Positions 8,052-19,260 of a DNA stretch of 64,000 bases are shown here, piece after piece. The stretch lies in contig JAQGJU010000027.1 of the NCBI GenBank assembly GCA_028290465.1, positions 62,001 to 126,000 on the forward strand. The letters are read 5' to 3'. This stretch comes from Xanthobacteraceae bacterium. GTDB taxonomy: Bacteria > Pseudomonadota > Alphaproteobacteria > Rhizobiales > Xanthobacteraceae. Each line of letters begins with the position of its first letter. The stretch's first letter is position 1. The notes under the pieces are model-generated. The model had not been told where the DNA came from and ran no database searches. It worked only from the letters and a program-made list of their open reading frames with translations. Made by a program: the position numbers and the translations under genes.

Positions 8052-10919
8052 ATGGCCAGCGGATTGCGACTTGGCATCCGGCGCAAACCCACTACACGTA
8101 TCGTAACGTGTTCGGGCGACTCTGCTCGATTGGGGTGCAAGCAGGATGACGCGGCGGTGCTGACGCGGTTTCCCGCGGGATGGGGGTTATCGACACGGCT
8201 CGCGGCCGCGATGATCTCGCTCGTGCTGCTCACCGCTTTCGCCATCGGCGTGCTCAGCTTTTACAATGTCGAACAGGCGGTGCTGCCGCGCGCGCTGGCC
8301 CGCTACGATATTGAAGTCGAATTGCTGGCCTCGCGGCTGCGGGAATCGGTCAGTCCGGCGCGCGCCGATGTTCTTGTTCTCCGCTCGATCATCGGCCTCG
8401 ACGAGGTGATGGCCGAAAAGCGCGATTCGAACGACCGCATCGGAGGCCTGACTCAGGACGAGTGGCGCGCCCGCATCGCCCGGCGGCTGTCGGCCGAGCT
8501 TCGCGAAAAGCCTGCCTATTTTCAGGTCCTCATTGTTGGCGCCGCCGACGGCGGACGTGAAATCGTGCGGGTCGACCGGGCGGGTCCGAACGGATCGATC
8601 CGCATCGTGCCGGACGGCGAACTGGCGCAGGTCGGTGATCGCGATTATTTCCGGCATGCCGTCGGGCTTGCGGGCGGCCAAGTCGACATGGCGTCGGTGC
8701 TCTTCAAGGAAGAGCGCGGGAGCGCCGAATCTCCGCCGGTGCCGGTGCTGCGCGTCGCGACGCCGCTGCAAGACGCGGATGGACGCCCGCTCGGCCTCAT
8801 CGTCATCAATGTCGATATGCGGCCGTTCTTCGATCAGCTTCGGAGTGGCCGGCAGGGATCAGCTCGGTTCTATGCCCTCGACGAGCAGGGCAACTATCTG
8901 GTCCATCCGGATCGCACGCGCGAATTCGGCTTCGCGCAGGGGCATTCATTCCGCGCCCAATCCGATCTACCGGAACTGGCTTCCATGCTGGCCGAAGACA
9001 GTCCGAAGCCGCGGTTATTGTCCGATGCCAACGGCGAGCGTTTTGGCGTTGCGCTGGCGAACGTTGGTCTGACAAATGGCCGAAAAATAGGCCTGCTCAA
9101 AACGGTCCCTTATGATGCAATGCTGCCATTGACCGGCGCGGTACGCAGCGCCAGCCTGGCGGCGGGACTTGGCGCCGTGCTGCTCGCCATCGTGCTGGCG
9201 TTGGTGCTGTCGCGGTCGCTGACGCGCCCTCTGACGCAGATGATTTCGGCAATCGATGGCTTTCGGCACGGCGCCACGACGGCGGTGCCGATCGGAGCGG
9301 GTGGTGAAATCGGCCTGCTGGCGCAGGCATTCCAGGAAATGGCCGAGGATGTGACCGAAAAATCCGCCTTGCTGCAGCGCAATGCGGAAATTTTCGACAC
9401 CATCATGACCAGCATGAGCGACGCCGTGCTGCTGGTCGACCAGGACACGCGCGTCGTATTCGCCAATCCGGCGGCGAAGGCCATGCTGCCATCGCGAGGC
9501 GAGACCGGTTGGGGCAAATGGGGCGAAGGCTATAAGCTCTATGACAGCAGCGGTCTTACTCCGATCGCGCCGGACCAATTGCCGATTTTGCGCGCCGCAC
9601 GCGGTGAAGTGCTCAATAATATTGAAGTCGCGTTTCACGAAGGCACCAGCGACAAGCTGCAGCACCATATCGTGAGCGCGCGCCCGATCCTTGGAGCGGG
9701 TCGTGAGGCCCGCGGCGCCGTGATGGTGGTGCGCGACATCACCCAGAACAAGGAGACCGAGCGGCAATTGGGCCAGTCGCAGAAGATGGATGCGATCGGC
9801 CAACTCACCGGCGGCGTCGCACACGATTTCAACAACATCCTCACCGTGATCATCGGCACCATTGAAATCCTGGCGGAGGGCGTCGCCGACCGGCCGCAAC
9901 TCGTTGCGATTGCCAATATGATCGACGAAGCGGCGACGCGAGGTGCCGATCTGACCAATCATCTGCTGGCGTTCGCCCGCAAGCAGCCGCTGCAGCCGCG
10001 TGCGACCGACGTCAACGCGCTGATTGTCGATACCGCGCGTCTGTTGCGCCCGACGCTCGGCGAGCAGATCGAGATCGAGGCGATGCTGCCGGACGACGCC
10101 TGGCGGGCGATGATCGATCCGGTTCAGCTTTCGACCGCCATCATCAATCTCGCGGTCAATGCGCGCGACGCGATGCCGAATGGTGGCAAGCTTACGCTCG
10201 AGACCGGCAATGTGACGCTGGATGAGGCCTATGTGAAGGCCAATGGCGACGTGACGCCAGGGCCCTATGTCATGATCGCGGTCAGCGACACCGGCGCCGG
10301 TATTCCGGCCGCGATACGCGACCGGGTGTTCGAACCGTTCTTCACCACCAAGGAAGTCGGTAAGGGCACCGGGCTTGGACTCAGCATGGTGTACGGCTTC
10401 GTCAAGCAGTCGCACGGCCACATCAAAATTTATAGCGAGGAAGGTCACGGCAGCAGCATCAAGCTGTATCTGCCGCGGCTGGAGGGCGTGACGGCGGCGA
10501 CCGGCGGGGCCGTCCAGACGCAGGCTCTGCCGGGCGGGCAGGAACGAATCCTGGTGGTCGAAGATGACAGCATGGTGCGCAATTACGTGATCGCGCAACT
10601 GTCGAGCCTGGGCTACCAAACGCTGTCGGCCGCGAACGCCCTTGAGGCCTTGGGTCTGTTGGATCAAGGAGAGGCGTTCGAACTGTTGTTCACCGACGTG
10701 ATCATGCCGGGCGGATTGAACGGACGGCAGTTGGCCGATGAGGTGCTGCGCCGGCGCCCGTCCGTGAAGGTGTTGTTCACATCGGGCTACACCGAGAATG
10801 CCATCGTGCACCACGGGCGGCTCGACCACGGGGTCGCGCTGCTCAACAAGCCGTATCGCAAGGCCGATCTGGCGCGCAAAATCCGCGAAGTGTTTTCGGC
10901 GTCGCCTCCGATCGCTTAA
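8052..10919 (+). CDS. Hybrid sensor histidine kinase 2 of 3
   Basis: This 955-aa paralogue has the same architecture as its neighbours: an N-terminal extension, TM1 at about residues 50-70, a Cache-like periplasmic domain, TM2 at about 366-390, HAMP, PAS ([20 protein letters not shown]), HisKA with His591, HATPase, and a receiver with Asp882. The kinase core is nearly the same as kinase 1 even at DNA level, whereas the sensor half is clearly diverged. The start ATG at 8052 is uncertain, because the first 40 residues look poorly conserved and a GTG near 8157 would place TM1 closer to the N-terminus. The gene may be cotranscribed with kinase 1. Confidence 0.92.
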   Translation: MASGLRLGIRRKPTTRIVTCSGDSARLGCKQDDAAVLTRFPAGWGLSTRLAAAMISLVLLTAFAIGVLSFYNVEQAVLPRALARYDIEVELLASRLRESVSPARADVLVLRSIIGLDEVMAEKRDSNDRIGGLTQDEWRARIARRLSAELREKPAYFQVLIVGAADGGREIVRVDRAGPNGSIRIVPDGELAQVGDRDYFRHAVGLAGGQVDMASVLFKEERGSAESPPVPVLRVATPLQDADGRPLGLIVINVDMRPFFDQLRSGRQGSARFYALDEQGNYLVHPDRTREFGFAQGHSFRAQSDLPELASMLAEDSPKPRLLSDANGERFGVALANVGLTNGRKIGLLKTVPYDAMLPLTGAVRSASLAAGLGAVLLAIVLALVLSRSLTRPLTQMISAIDGFRHGATTAVPIGAGGEIGLLAQAFQEMAEDVTEKSALLQRNAEIFDTIMTSMSDAVLLVDQDTRVVFANPAAKAMLPSRGETGWGKWGEGYKLYDSSGLTPIAPDQLPILRAARGEVLNNIEVAFHEGTSDKLQHHIVSARPILGAGREARGAVMVVRDITQNKETERQLGQSQKMDAIGQLTGGVAHDFNNILTVIIGTIEILAEGVADRPQLVAIANMIDEAATRGADLTNHLLAFARKQPLQPRATDVNALIVDTARLLRPTLGEQIEIEAMLPDDAWRAMIDPVQLSTAIINLAVNARDAMPNGGKLTLETGNVTLDEAYVKANGDVTPGPYVMIAVSDTGAGIPAAIRDRVFEPFFTTKEVGKGTGLGLSMVYGFVKQSHGHIKIYSEEGHGSSIKLYLPRLEGVTAATGGAVQTQALPGGQERILVVEDDSMVRNYVIAQLSSLGYQTLSAANALEALGLLDQGEAFELLFTDVIMPGGLNGRQLADEVLRRRPSVKVLFTSGYTENAIVHHGRLDHGVALLNKPYRKADLARKIREVFSASPPIA

Positions 10920-10990
10920 TGACGATCTCGATCGATTGGATCGCACCGGACTCCTTCGGTACTCTTCCACCGTTTACATGCTGGAAAAAC

Positions 10991-11142
10991 GGCGGCATTT
11001 CGGATGCCGCCGCCGCAGTTGCAATGCCGATTGCCTGCGTGCACAAGTGGCCACTGTGATCGTTTCGGCACAGCCTGCATCGGACCCCTGGCTTGCCGGG
11101 GTCCGCATTTGAAGTGCGCAAGTCGAGCAGGCCCGACTTGCG
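10991..11142. other. Three stem-loops between kinases 2 and 3
   Basis: The 266-base gap holds three perfect hairpins: GGCGGCAT / ATGCCGCC (10991-11011, loop TTCGG), GGACCCC / GGGGTCC (11082-11104), and CGCAAGTCG / CGACTTGCG (11117-11142). None has a clear T-tract. They could stop transcription from kinase 2 in a factor-assisted way, or act as mRNA stabilisers. Together they suggest that kinase 3 is transcribed separately. Confidence 0.45.
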
Positions 11143-11185
11143 TGTAGCGGATGCTAGTTGCCGGCAATGACCTGCGTCCAGCGAT

Positions 11186-14053
11186 ATGAGCGCTCCGTTG
11201 GCCGAGTCGGAGAAGACTCCGGCTGCGAAAAGTTTTCGGCGCGAAGGTACGGGTGGAATGCGATTGCTTGCGCGAGCGATAAAGTGGCCGACCACATGGA
11301 GACTGTCGACGCATCTGACCGCAGCAATGATCTTGCTGGTGTTGCTCACTGCCTCGGCCATCGGATTTTTCAGCTATCGCAGTATTGAAGCACTGGTGGT
11401 GCCGCGGTCATTGTCACGGGTCGACATCGAAGTCGAATTGATGGCGTCGCGGCTGGAGGCTTTGGTCGGTGGCGCGCGGGCCGATGCTGTCGCTTTTCGG
11501 TCCTTGATCGGGCTTGATGAACTCCTGCAGGCCGGGTTTGAGCCGGGCACATCGCCGGCCACATCGTCCGCCAGCGGCATGACGGCTGATCAGTGGCGTG
11601 AGCGCATCGCCCGGCGGCTGGTGGCCGAACTGGAGGCAAAGCCGGCCTATTACCAGTTTCGTATTATTGGCATCGCCGATGGCGGCCGGGAAGTGATCCG
11701 GGTCGATCGTTCCATACCCGGCGGTGCCATTCGCGTTGCGGCCGACACCGAATTGCAGCGCAAAGGCGAGCATGGATATTTCCGGGACACGATCAAGCTT
11801 GCGTCCGGTGAGGTCTATGTCTCGTCGATCGAACTTAATGAAGAAAACGGCGCCATCGAAATGCCGCCGGTGCCGGTGTTGCGCACCGCGGTCCCGTTGT
11901 ACGGGACGAGCGGAAAGCTGTTCGGCGTTCTGATCATCGATGTCGATATGCGCGGCTTCCTCGAACAGATCCGGACCGGCACGAAGCAATCGGGATCGGT
12001 CTATGTGATCAATGAGCGTGGCGACTATCTGGTCCATCCCGACCGGGGCCAGGAGTTCGGGTTTGCCTTCGGCAAGCCGCGCCGCATCCAGGAAGACTTC
12101 CCGGGCATTGAGCCGATGCTCGCCGAGGTCGATGCCGAACCGCTCATTTTGACCGGACCTGGCGGTGATCGGTTCGGGGTTGCCTACGCTTCGAAAAGGC
12201 TCGCGGGCGGACCCAAGGTCGGCGTGGCCGAAGCGGTTACGTATGAGTGGATGCAAACGTCGTCCTATGCGGCGCGCAATGCCTCGCTGTATGCCGGCTT
12301 CGGTGCGGTGCTGTTCGCGGCGCTTCTGGCGATGTGGATGGCGCGGTCGCTGACGCTGCCGCTGAAGCAGATGACGATGGCGGTCGAAGATTTTGCGCAC
12401 GGCAAGGCGCTGCGCGTACCGGTCGATGCGCCGAGCGAAGTCGGCGTTCTGGCCCGTTCGTTCGCTCGTATGGCGGAGGATGCGGACGAGAAGAACGCGA
12501 CGATACGCCGAAACACCGAACTGCTCGACAAGACCATCACGGCCATCGCCGACGCGGTGCTCGTGGTCGACCGCAACGGCAAGACCGTTCTGGCCAACCC
12601 GGCCTGTCAGGCGCTGTTCGGATCGAAATACGATATCGGCACTGAGGAATGGCAGAAGATTTATCACCGTTTCCGGCCGGACGAAGTGACGCCGTTTCCG
12701 CCGGAGGAAACTCCGATCGGCCGCGCCTTACGCGGCGAGAATTTCGACAATGTCGAAATCGTCATGCGGCCGGAAGGCGAAACGAAAGCCTTCCATATCG
12801 TGGCCAGCGGGCGCATCACGCGCGACGAATTCGGCGCGCAGGAAGGCGCCGTCATCGTCTATCGCGATGTCTCCGACGAGAAGGAAACCGAACGGCAGTT
12901 TCGTCAGTCGCAGAAGATGGACGCTATCGGTCAGCTCACCGGCGGCGTGGCGCATGACTTCAACAATATCCTGACCGTGATTACGGGTACCATCGAGATC
13001 CTCGCCGACGCTGTCGCCGATCGGCCGAAACTCGCCGAAATCGCCAAGATGGTCGACGAAGCGGCGCAGCGCGGCGCCGAACTCACCAGCCAGTTGCTCG
13101 CCTTCGCCCGCCGGCAGCCATTGGAACCGCGCGCGACCGACGTCAACGGCCTGATTGTGGACACCGCGCGATTGCTGCGGCCGACGCTTGGCGAACACGT
13201 CGAAATCGAGTCGATGCTGAGCGACGAAGCCTGGCCGGCGATGATCGATCCGTCTCAGCTATCGACCGCGCTGATCAACCTGTCGATCAATGCGCGCGAC
13301 GCGATGCCTAACGGCGGCAAGCTGACCATCGAAAGCCGGAATGTGGTGCTGGATGAAGCCTACGCGGCGGCGCACAGCGAAGTCACGCCGGGCGCCTATG
13401 TGATGATCGCGGTCAGCGACACCGGCGGCGGCATTCCGGCGGCGCTGGTCGACCGGGTATTCGAGCCGTTCTTCACCACCAAGGAAGTCGGCAAGGGCAC
13501 CGGCCTCGGGCTCAGCATGGTCTATGGCTTCGTCAAGCAGTCCAAAGGCCATATCAAGATCTATAGCGAGGAAGGCGTCGGCACCACGATCAAACTGTAC
13601 CTGCCGAAAATGAGCGGCGCGGCCGACGCGCTCGGACTGCTTGCCGACGCGCCATCGATCCAGGGCGGCACCGAAAGTATCCTGGTGGTCGAGGACGACA
13701 CGATGGTGCGCAACTATGTCATCGCCCAGCTCGATAGTCTCGGCTACACGACGCATGCCGCCGCCAATGCGGCGGAAGCGCTGGCGATGACCGACGATGG
13801 CCTGCAGTTTGATCTGCTGTTCACCGACGTGATCATGCCGGGCGGGCTGAACGGCCGGCAGCTCGCCGACGAAGTGATCAGCCGCCGTCCGTCGGTCCGG
13901 GTGCTGTACACGTCGGGCTATACCGAAAACGCCATCGTGCATCACGGCCGTCTGGACCGCGGCGTGGCGCTGCTCAACAAGCCGTATCGCAAGGCCGATC
14001 TGGCGCGCAAAGTTCGCGACGTGCTGGCCGTGGTCGAGACCAGCCCGGCGTAG
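11186..14053 (+). CDS. Hybrid sensor histidine kinase 3 of 3
   Basis: This third tandem paralogue has 955 aa from ATG 11186; an internal ATG at 11258 (MRLLARAIK) would be 24 residues shorter and is equally plausible. The order is TM1 at about 45-66, Cache-like periplasmic domain (YVINERGDYLVHPD), TM2 at about 366-390, HAMP (SLTLPLKQMTMAV), PAS (DAVLVVDRNGKTVLANPA), HisKA with His590, HATPase ([12 protein letters not shown]) and receiver with Asp881. It shares its PAS type with kinase 2, while its sensor sequence resembles kinase 1 in places (GEVYVSSIELNEENGAIE against GEIYVSPIELNRENGAIE). No response regulator gene adjoins it. Confidence 0.92.
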   Translation: MSAPLAESEKTPAAKSFRREGTGGMRLLARAIKWPTTWRLSTHLTAAMILLVLLTASAIGFFSYRSIEALVVPRSLSRVDIEVELMASRLEALVGGARADAVAFRSLIGLDELLQAGFEPGTSPATSSASGMTADQWRERIARRLVAELEAKPAYYQFRIIGIADGGREVIRVDRSIPGGAIRVAADTELQRKGEHGYFRDTIKLASGEVYVSSIELNEENGAIEMPPVPVLRTAVPLYGTSGKLFGVLIIDVDMRGFLEQIRTGTKQSGSVYVINERGDYLVHPDRGQEFGFAFGKPRRIQEDFPGIEPMLAEVDAEPLILTGPGGDRFGVAYASKRLAGGPKVGVAEAVTYEWMQTSSYAARNASLYAGFGAVLFAALLAMWMARSLTLPLKQMTMAVEDFAHGKALRVPVDAPSEVGVLARSFARMAEDADEKNATIRRNTELLDKTITAIADAVLVVDRNGKTVLANPACQALFGSKYDIGTEEWQKIYHRFRPDEVTPFPPEETPIGRALRGENFDNVEIVMRPEGETKAFHIVASGRITRDEFGAQEGAVIVYRDVSDEKETERQFRQSQKMDAIGQLTGGVAHDFNNILTVITGTIEILADAVADRPKLAEIAKMVDEAAQRGAELTSQLLAFARRQPLEPRATDVNGLIVDTARLLRPTLGEHVEIESMLSDEAWPAMIDPSQLSTALINLSINARDAMPNGGKLTIESRNVVLDEAYAAAHSEVTPGAYVMIAVSDTGGGIPAALVDRVFEPFFTTKEVGKGTGLGLSMVYGFVKQSKGHIKIYSEEGVGTTIKLYLPKMSGAADALGLLADAPSIQGGTESILVVEDDTMVRNYVIAQLDSLGYTTHAAANAAEALAMTDDGLQFDLLFTDVIMPGGLNGRQLADEVISRRPSVRVLYTSGYTENAIVHHGRLDRGVALLNKPYRKADLARKVRDVLAVVETSPA

Positions 14054-14057
14054 CGGA

Positions 14058-15326
14058 TCAGGCGCTCGCAGCCGTTTTGGCCGGCAGGATCGGCGGCTTG
14101 GCATTCAGCGCATCGACCTGAAAGCCGGCGACCCGCTTGTAATTGTTGGCGATGTCTTCGAGCTCCTGGCGCGACAGCACGTCGGTCACGTCGGCGAAGC
14201 CGTCCGGCGCGCGCTCGTGCACCAACTGCATCACCTGTTCGGGACCGTTGCGGCGATTGAGCAGCACCAGATCGGTGGTGGCCGGGCGCCGTTCGGCCTC
14301 ATAGGCGGCGAGGGCGGTTTGTGTCGCGCCGTGTTTCAGGATCTCGCGCGTCAGCACCCGCGCGTCCAGGATCGCCTGCGAGGCGCCGTTCGAGCCGATC
14401 GGATACATCGGATGCGCGGCGTCGCCGATCAGCGTCACGTTGCCGTGGGTCCATTGCGCCAGCGGGTCGCGATCGACAAGCGGATATTCGTACACTTCCT
14501 TGGTGTTGCGAATGAGGGTCGGCACATCCAACCAGTCGAACTTCCAGCTTTCGAACCACGGCAGGAATTCGTCGGGCTTGCCGCGCCGGTTATAGTCCTC
14601 GCGGCGCCACTGGTAGTTCGGATCGAGCAGGCGCTCGGCGATCCAGTTGATGACCGGCCGGCCGGTGTCGGGCCGCGTGATCGGATAACAGACAAATTTC
14701 AGCACCTCGTGGCCGGCCATGATCATGGTGCGGCCGGTCAGGAACGGTTCGCCCTGCGCGACGCCGCGCCATAGGATGCGGCCGTTCCAGATCGGCGGGC
14801 CTTCCTCGGGATAGAGCTTGGCGCGCATCGCCGAATGGATGCCGTCGGCGCCGATCAGCAGCGTGCCGTTGTGGCTGACGGTCTCGTTGCGGCTCTTGTC
14901 GGTAAACCGCGCGGACACGCCGGCCGGCGTGTCATTCCAATCGACCAGATGGTGATGGGTGACGACATTGGCCGCGCCGAGCCGCTCGATCGCGGTGTCG
15001 AGCAGGATCTGTTGCAGCGTGCCGCGATGCACCGAGAACTGGGGCCAGTGATAGCCGGCCGCAAGACCGCGCGGTTCGCTCCAGATTTTCTGGCCGCGCA
15101 TGGAGTAATAAGCGAGTTCCTGGGTGCGGACCGCGACCGCGTCCAGCCGGTTCTGAAGGCCGAGCTCGATCAGTTCGCGGCCGGCATGCGGCAGCACATT
15201 GATGCCGACGCCGAGCGGCTTCAGGGCCGGGACGCTCTCGAACACCCGGCACGGAACGCCGATCTGATGCAGGCTGAGCGCCAGCGTCAGTCCGCCGATG
15301 CCACCGCCGGCGATGAGCACGGTCAT
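14058..15326 (-). CDS. FAD-dependent aromatic-ring monooxygenase (flavin-dependent oxidoreductase)
   Basis: This 422-aa class A flavoprotein monooxygenase belongs to the p-hydroxybenzoate / 3-hydroxybenzoate hydroxylase superfamily. Its dinucleotide-binding motif is VLIAGGGIGGLTLALSL at the N-terminus, the DG motif is LIGADGIHS, and the GD motif is LIGDAAHPMYPIGSNG. Start ATG 15326 has a strong GGGAGG site 6-7 bases upstream; an 18-residue longer frame is rejected. It would use NAD(P)H and O2 to hydroxylate an aromatic or heteroaromatic substrate that cannot be named from sequence. It is convergent with kinase 3, with only 4 bases between stop codons. Confidence 0.88.
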   Translation of the reverse strand: MTVLIAGGGIGGLTLALSLHQIGVPCRVFESVPALKPLGVGINVLPHAGRELIELGLQNRLDAVAVRTQELAYYSMRGQKIWSEPRGLAAGYHWPQFSVHRGTLQQILLDTAIERLGAANVVTHHHLVDWNDTPAGVSARFTDKSRNETVSHNGTLLIGADGIHSAMRAKLYPEEGPPIWNGRILWRGVAQGEPFLTGRTMIMAGHEVLKFVCYPITRPDTGRPVINWIAERLLDPNYQWRREDYNRRGKPDEFLPWFESWKFDWLDVPTLIRNTKEVYEYPLVDRDPLAQWTHGNVTLIGDAAHPMYPIGSNGASQAILDARVLTREILKHGATQTALAAYEAERRPATTDLVLLNRRNGPEQVMQLVHERAPDGFADVTDVLSRQELEDIANNYKRVAGFQVDALNAKPPILPAKTAASA

Positions 15327-15435
15327 GCTTTCCTCCCCAGGATGTGGCCGTTTCGTGCCATAGGCGCCGCCGGGCCGCAAAGGCTGTTTTACCTCGCAGG
15401 TTTGGCCGCAAAGCTGCGGCGGCTGGTCGAATTAA

Positions 15436-15534
15436 TCAAATACAAGCCTGGCGTCGGCGCAATCGTTGGCGCAGGAAAGCACTCAGCTCAAGCTCGAGGT
15501 CGAGAAATTCCTGACCAAGGCCCGGGCGGCTTAA
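15436..15534 (+). pseudogene. Remnant of a methyl-accepting chemotaxis protein C-terminus
   Basis: A 32-codon frame ending in TAA reads like the extreme C-terminus of a chemoreceptor: QSLAQESTQLKLEVEKFL followed by TKARAA. An in-frame stop lies just before it and there is no start or ribosome site. Bacterial MCPs typically end in such Ser/Gln/Leu repeats followed by E-V-x-x-F-L. It sits in the otherwise empty 335-base gap 15327-15661 and is probably the tail of a lost receptor gene. Confidence 0.55.
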
Positions 15535-15661
15535 CGCCAGACAGGACCTGACCGGTGGCGGCTGCTCTCTGAAAAAAGTGTGGTGATTGTCACACCTGGC
15601 CGCTTGGCAGCGTGCTAGCCTTCCGCAAGCGACACCGTCCGGCCCGTTACGCGGGGTACAC

Positions 15662-16075
15662 ATGCATCTTCATCGAGGAAGTGGTGCGGTATTCGCGCTG
15701 GCGATGGTCGCGGCGCATTTCGGCTTTAGCCAGAGCAGCCGCGCCGAGCCGACCATCAATGCCGGCATCGGTCTGTCGAGCTGCGCCAAGTTGGGCCCGG
15801 ATCTCAAGCCGGCCGAGGGCCTCAACCACATGCCGAATGCGCTGCTGTTCTTCTGGATCCAGGGCTATCTCAGCGCCGCCAATATCTATCTGCTCAACGA
15901 CACCACGAACCACATCGACATGAGCGCGGTGGATGCCGGCAAGATGATCAAGCTGGTGGCGGACTTCTGCGCGGCCAATCCGGACAACAAGCCGGTCACG
16001 GCAATCGATAAGTTCATCAACGACGCCGACAAGATCGACGTCAAGGAATCCGACGTGCCGACGCCGTGGGAATAG
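15662..16075 (+). CDS. Small secreted protein, unknown function
   Basis: This 137-aa protein has an N-terminal signal peptide (MHLHRGSGAVFALAMVAAHF, cleavage near SRAEP). The mature part has two cysteines and a helical middle (LLFFWIQGYLSAANIYLLN, then KMIKLVADFCAANPDNKPV). The pattern of a GY-containing helix followed by C-x-x-N-P resembles the HdeA-like or Rap1a/Tai-like small periplasmic helical proteins, but the match is by eye only. The internal ATG at 15662 is chosen over the longer frame from 15587 because it begins directly with the signal peptide. Confidence 0.65.
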   Translation: MHLHRGSGAVFALAMVAAHFGFSQSSRAEPTINAGIGLSSCAKLGPDLKPAEGLNHMPNALLFFWIQGYLSAANIYLLNDTTNHIDMSAVDAGKMIKLVADFCAANPDNKPVTAIDKFINDADKIDVKESDVPTPWE

Positions 16076-16096
16076 GCCGGCCTTCAGGTCCGGCCT
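16074..16096. terminator. Bidirectional hairpin between convergent genes
   Basis: Arms AGGCCGG / CCGGCCT enclose a 9-base loop between the stop of the secreted-protein gene and the stop of ccrM. No long T-run is present, so strength is uncertain. Confidence 0.45.
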
Positions 16097-16102
16097 GAGC
16101 GG

Positions 16103-17616
<1,514 letters not shown>

Positions 17617-18537
17617 ATGCGCTGGGACGATTTCGGCCGCAGCAACAATGTCGAAGACGATCGCGACGGCGGGCCGAGCGGCGGCGGCTTCCAGATGCCT
17701 GGCGGGCGGGGTGGGCTGGGTATCGGCACCGTGCTGATCCTCGGCATCGTCGGTTATGCGCTCGGCATTGATCCGCGCCTGCTGATCGAGGGAGCCGGCA
17801 TGTTAACCGGCGGCAATGCGCCGTATGAACAGCAGGCGCCGCGTGCGCCAACGCGCACCGGCGTACCTGAGGATCGAACGGGTCAGTTCGTTTCCGCTAT
17901 TCTGAAAAATACCGAGGATGTCTGGAAGACGGTCTTCCAGGCGTCCAGCCAGACTTATAAGGAGCCGAAGCTGCGGCTGTTCACCGGTCAGGTGCAATCG
18001 GCCTGTGGCACCGCCGGATCGTCAACCGGGCCGTTCTATTGTCCGGGCGACAGCCGCATCTATTTGGATACGTCGTTCTTCCGCGACCTGGAGCAGCGGT
18101 TCCGCGGCTGTCCGGCCGGTTCCAAGAGCTGCGAATTCGCGCAGGCCTACGTGATCGCGCACGAGGTCGGGCATCACGTGCAGAACGTGCTCGGCATATT
18201 GCCGAAGGTGCAGCAGGCCCAGAAGGCCGCCGGCAACAAGGTCGAGGCCAACCGGCTTCAGGTCCGCGTTGAATTGCAGGCCGACTGTTTCGCCGGGGTC
18301 TGGGCGCACCATTCCGAGCAGAAGTGGAAGTTCCTGGAGCCCGGCGACGTCGAGGCCGCGATGCAGACCGCCGCCGCGATCGGCGACGACCGGCTTCAAA
18401 AACAGTCGACGGGTACGGTTGTACCTGACTCTTTTACGCACGGCTCTTCGGCCCAGCGGCAACGCTGGTTCACGACGGGTTTGAAGGACGGCAAGATCTC
18501 ATCCTGCAACACCTTCGCTCAAGGCGTATCTCTATAA
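17617..18537 (+). CDS. Neutral zinc metallopeptidase, YpfJ/KPN_02809 family
   Basis: This 306-aa membrane-anchored putative zinc metalloprotease begins MRWDDFGRSNNVEDDR, typical of the family, followed by a Gly-rich linker and one transmembrane segment at about residues 36-52 (GIGTVLILGIVGYALGI). The periplasmic part carries the zinc site HEVGHHVQN at about residue 182, with a downstream ELQADCFAGVWAHH segment providing the third ligand region. Usual length. The substrate is unknown for the family. Confidence 0.9.
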   Translation: MRWDDFGRSNNVEDDRDGGPSGGGFQMPGGRGGLGIGTVLILGIVGYALGIDPRLLIEGAGMLTGGNAPYEQQAPRAPTRTGVPEDRTGQFVSAILKNTEDVWKTVFQASSQTYKEPKLRLFTGQVQSACGTAGSSTGPFYCPGDSRIYLDTSFFRDLEQRFRGCPAGSKSCEFAQAYVIAHEVGHHVQNVLGILPKVQQAQKAAGNKVEANRLQVRVELQADCFAGVWAHHSEQKWKFLEPGDVEAAMQTAAAIGDDRLQKQSTGTVVPDSFTHGSSAQRQRWFTTGLKDGKISSCNTFAQGVSL

Positions 18538-18650
18538 GAGAGCCGAAAAAGCGGGGTAACGGTACAATAGTGTTCATGACGGGTAGCCTGGGCGGGCCGG
18601 CATAACTATGTTGAGCGTGTGACACACGCCCCATCCGTCCTGAGTCGTTC

Positions 18651-19211
18651 ATGCCCGGAATAGACGACAGCCGCGGCTTCATTGCGCTGAAGATTGCGGT
18701 GCTGACCGTATCGGACACCCGCGACTTGGCCGACGACAAGTCCGGCGCGACTCTGGCCGGGCGCATCGAGGCGGCCGGGCACACGGTCGTGGACCGCACC
18801 ATTGTGACCGACGATGTCGAAGCGATCCGGGCGCAAATGCGCCGCTGGATTGCCGATCCGGGCATCGACGTAGTGATCAGCACCGGCGGAACCGGCTTTA
18901 CCGGCCGGGATGTCACCCCGGAAGCGGTCGAACCGCTGTTCGAAAAGCGCATGGATGGCTTTGCGACGCTGTTCCTGATGGTCAGCCACGCCAAGATCGG
19001 AACTTCGGCGATCCAGACCCGGGCCACCGCCGGGGTCGCAGGCGCGACCTACATTTTCTGCCTGCCGGGTTCCCCGGGCGCCTGCAAGGACGCCTGGGAC
19101 GAAATCCTGCTGCATCAGCTCGATTATCGCTACCGGCCGTGCAACTTCGTCGAGATCATGCCGCGGCTGGACGAGCATCTGAAGCGCGGCAAAGCGCGGG
19201 CATTAAGCTGA
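18651..19211 (+). CDS. moaB: Molybdenum cofactor biosynthesis protein B
   Basis: This 186-aa MoaB/MogA-fold protein acts in molybdopterin adenylylation before metal insertion. The signature STGGTGFTGRDVTPEAVEPL is present, with LTVSDTRD at the N-terminus and FCLPGSPGACKDAWDEIL near the C-terminus. Length and motif order match MoaB. No other moa genes are nearby. Confidence 0.93.
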   Translation: MPGIDDSRGFIALKIAVLTVSDTRDLADDKSGATLAGRIEAAGHTVVDRTIVTDDVEAIRAQMRRWIADPGIDVVISTGGTGFTGRDVTPEAVEPLFEKRMDGFATLFLMVSHAKIGTSAIQTRATAGVAGATYIFCLPGSPGACKDAWDEILLHQLDYRYRPCNFVEIMPRLDEHLKRGKARALS

Positions 19212-19260
19212 ATCCGAACCGGTCGGCCGCTCTCGGGTGCGCCGTGATAGGATGAAGGCC

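Noticed and set aside
9015-10970. 651-codon minus-strand frame (and similar ones antisense to kinases 1 and 3)
   Set aside because: Composition is His/Arg/Gln-rich noise antisense to the conserved kinase domains.
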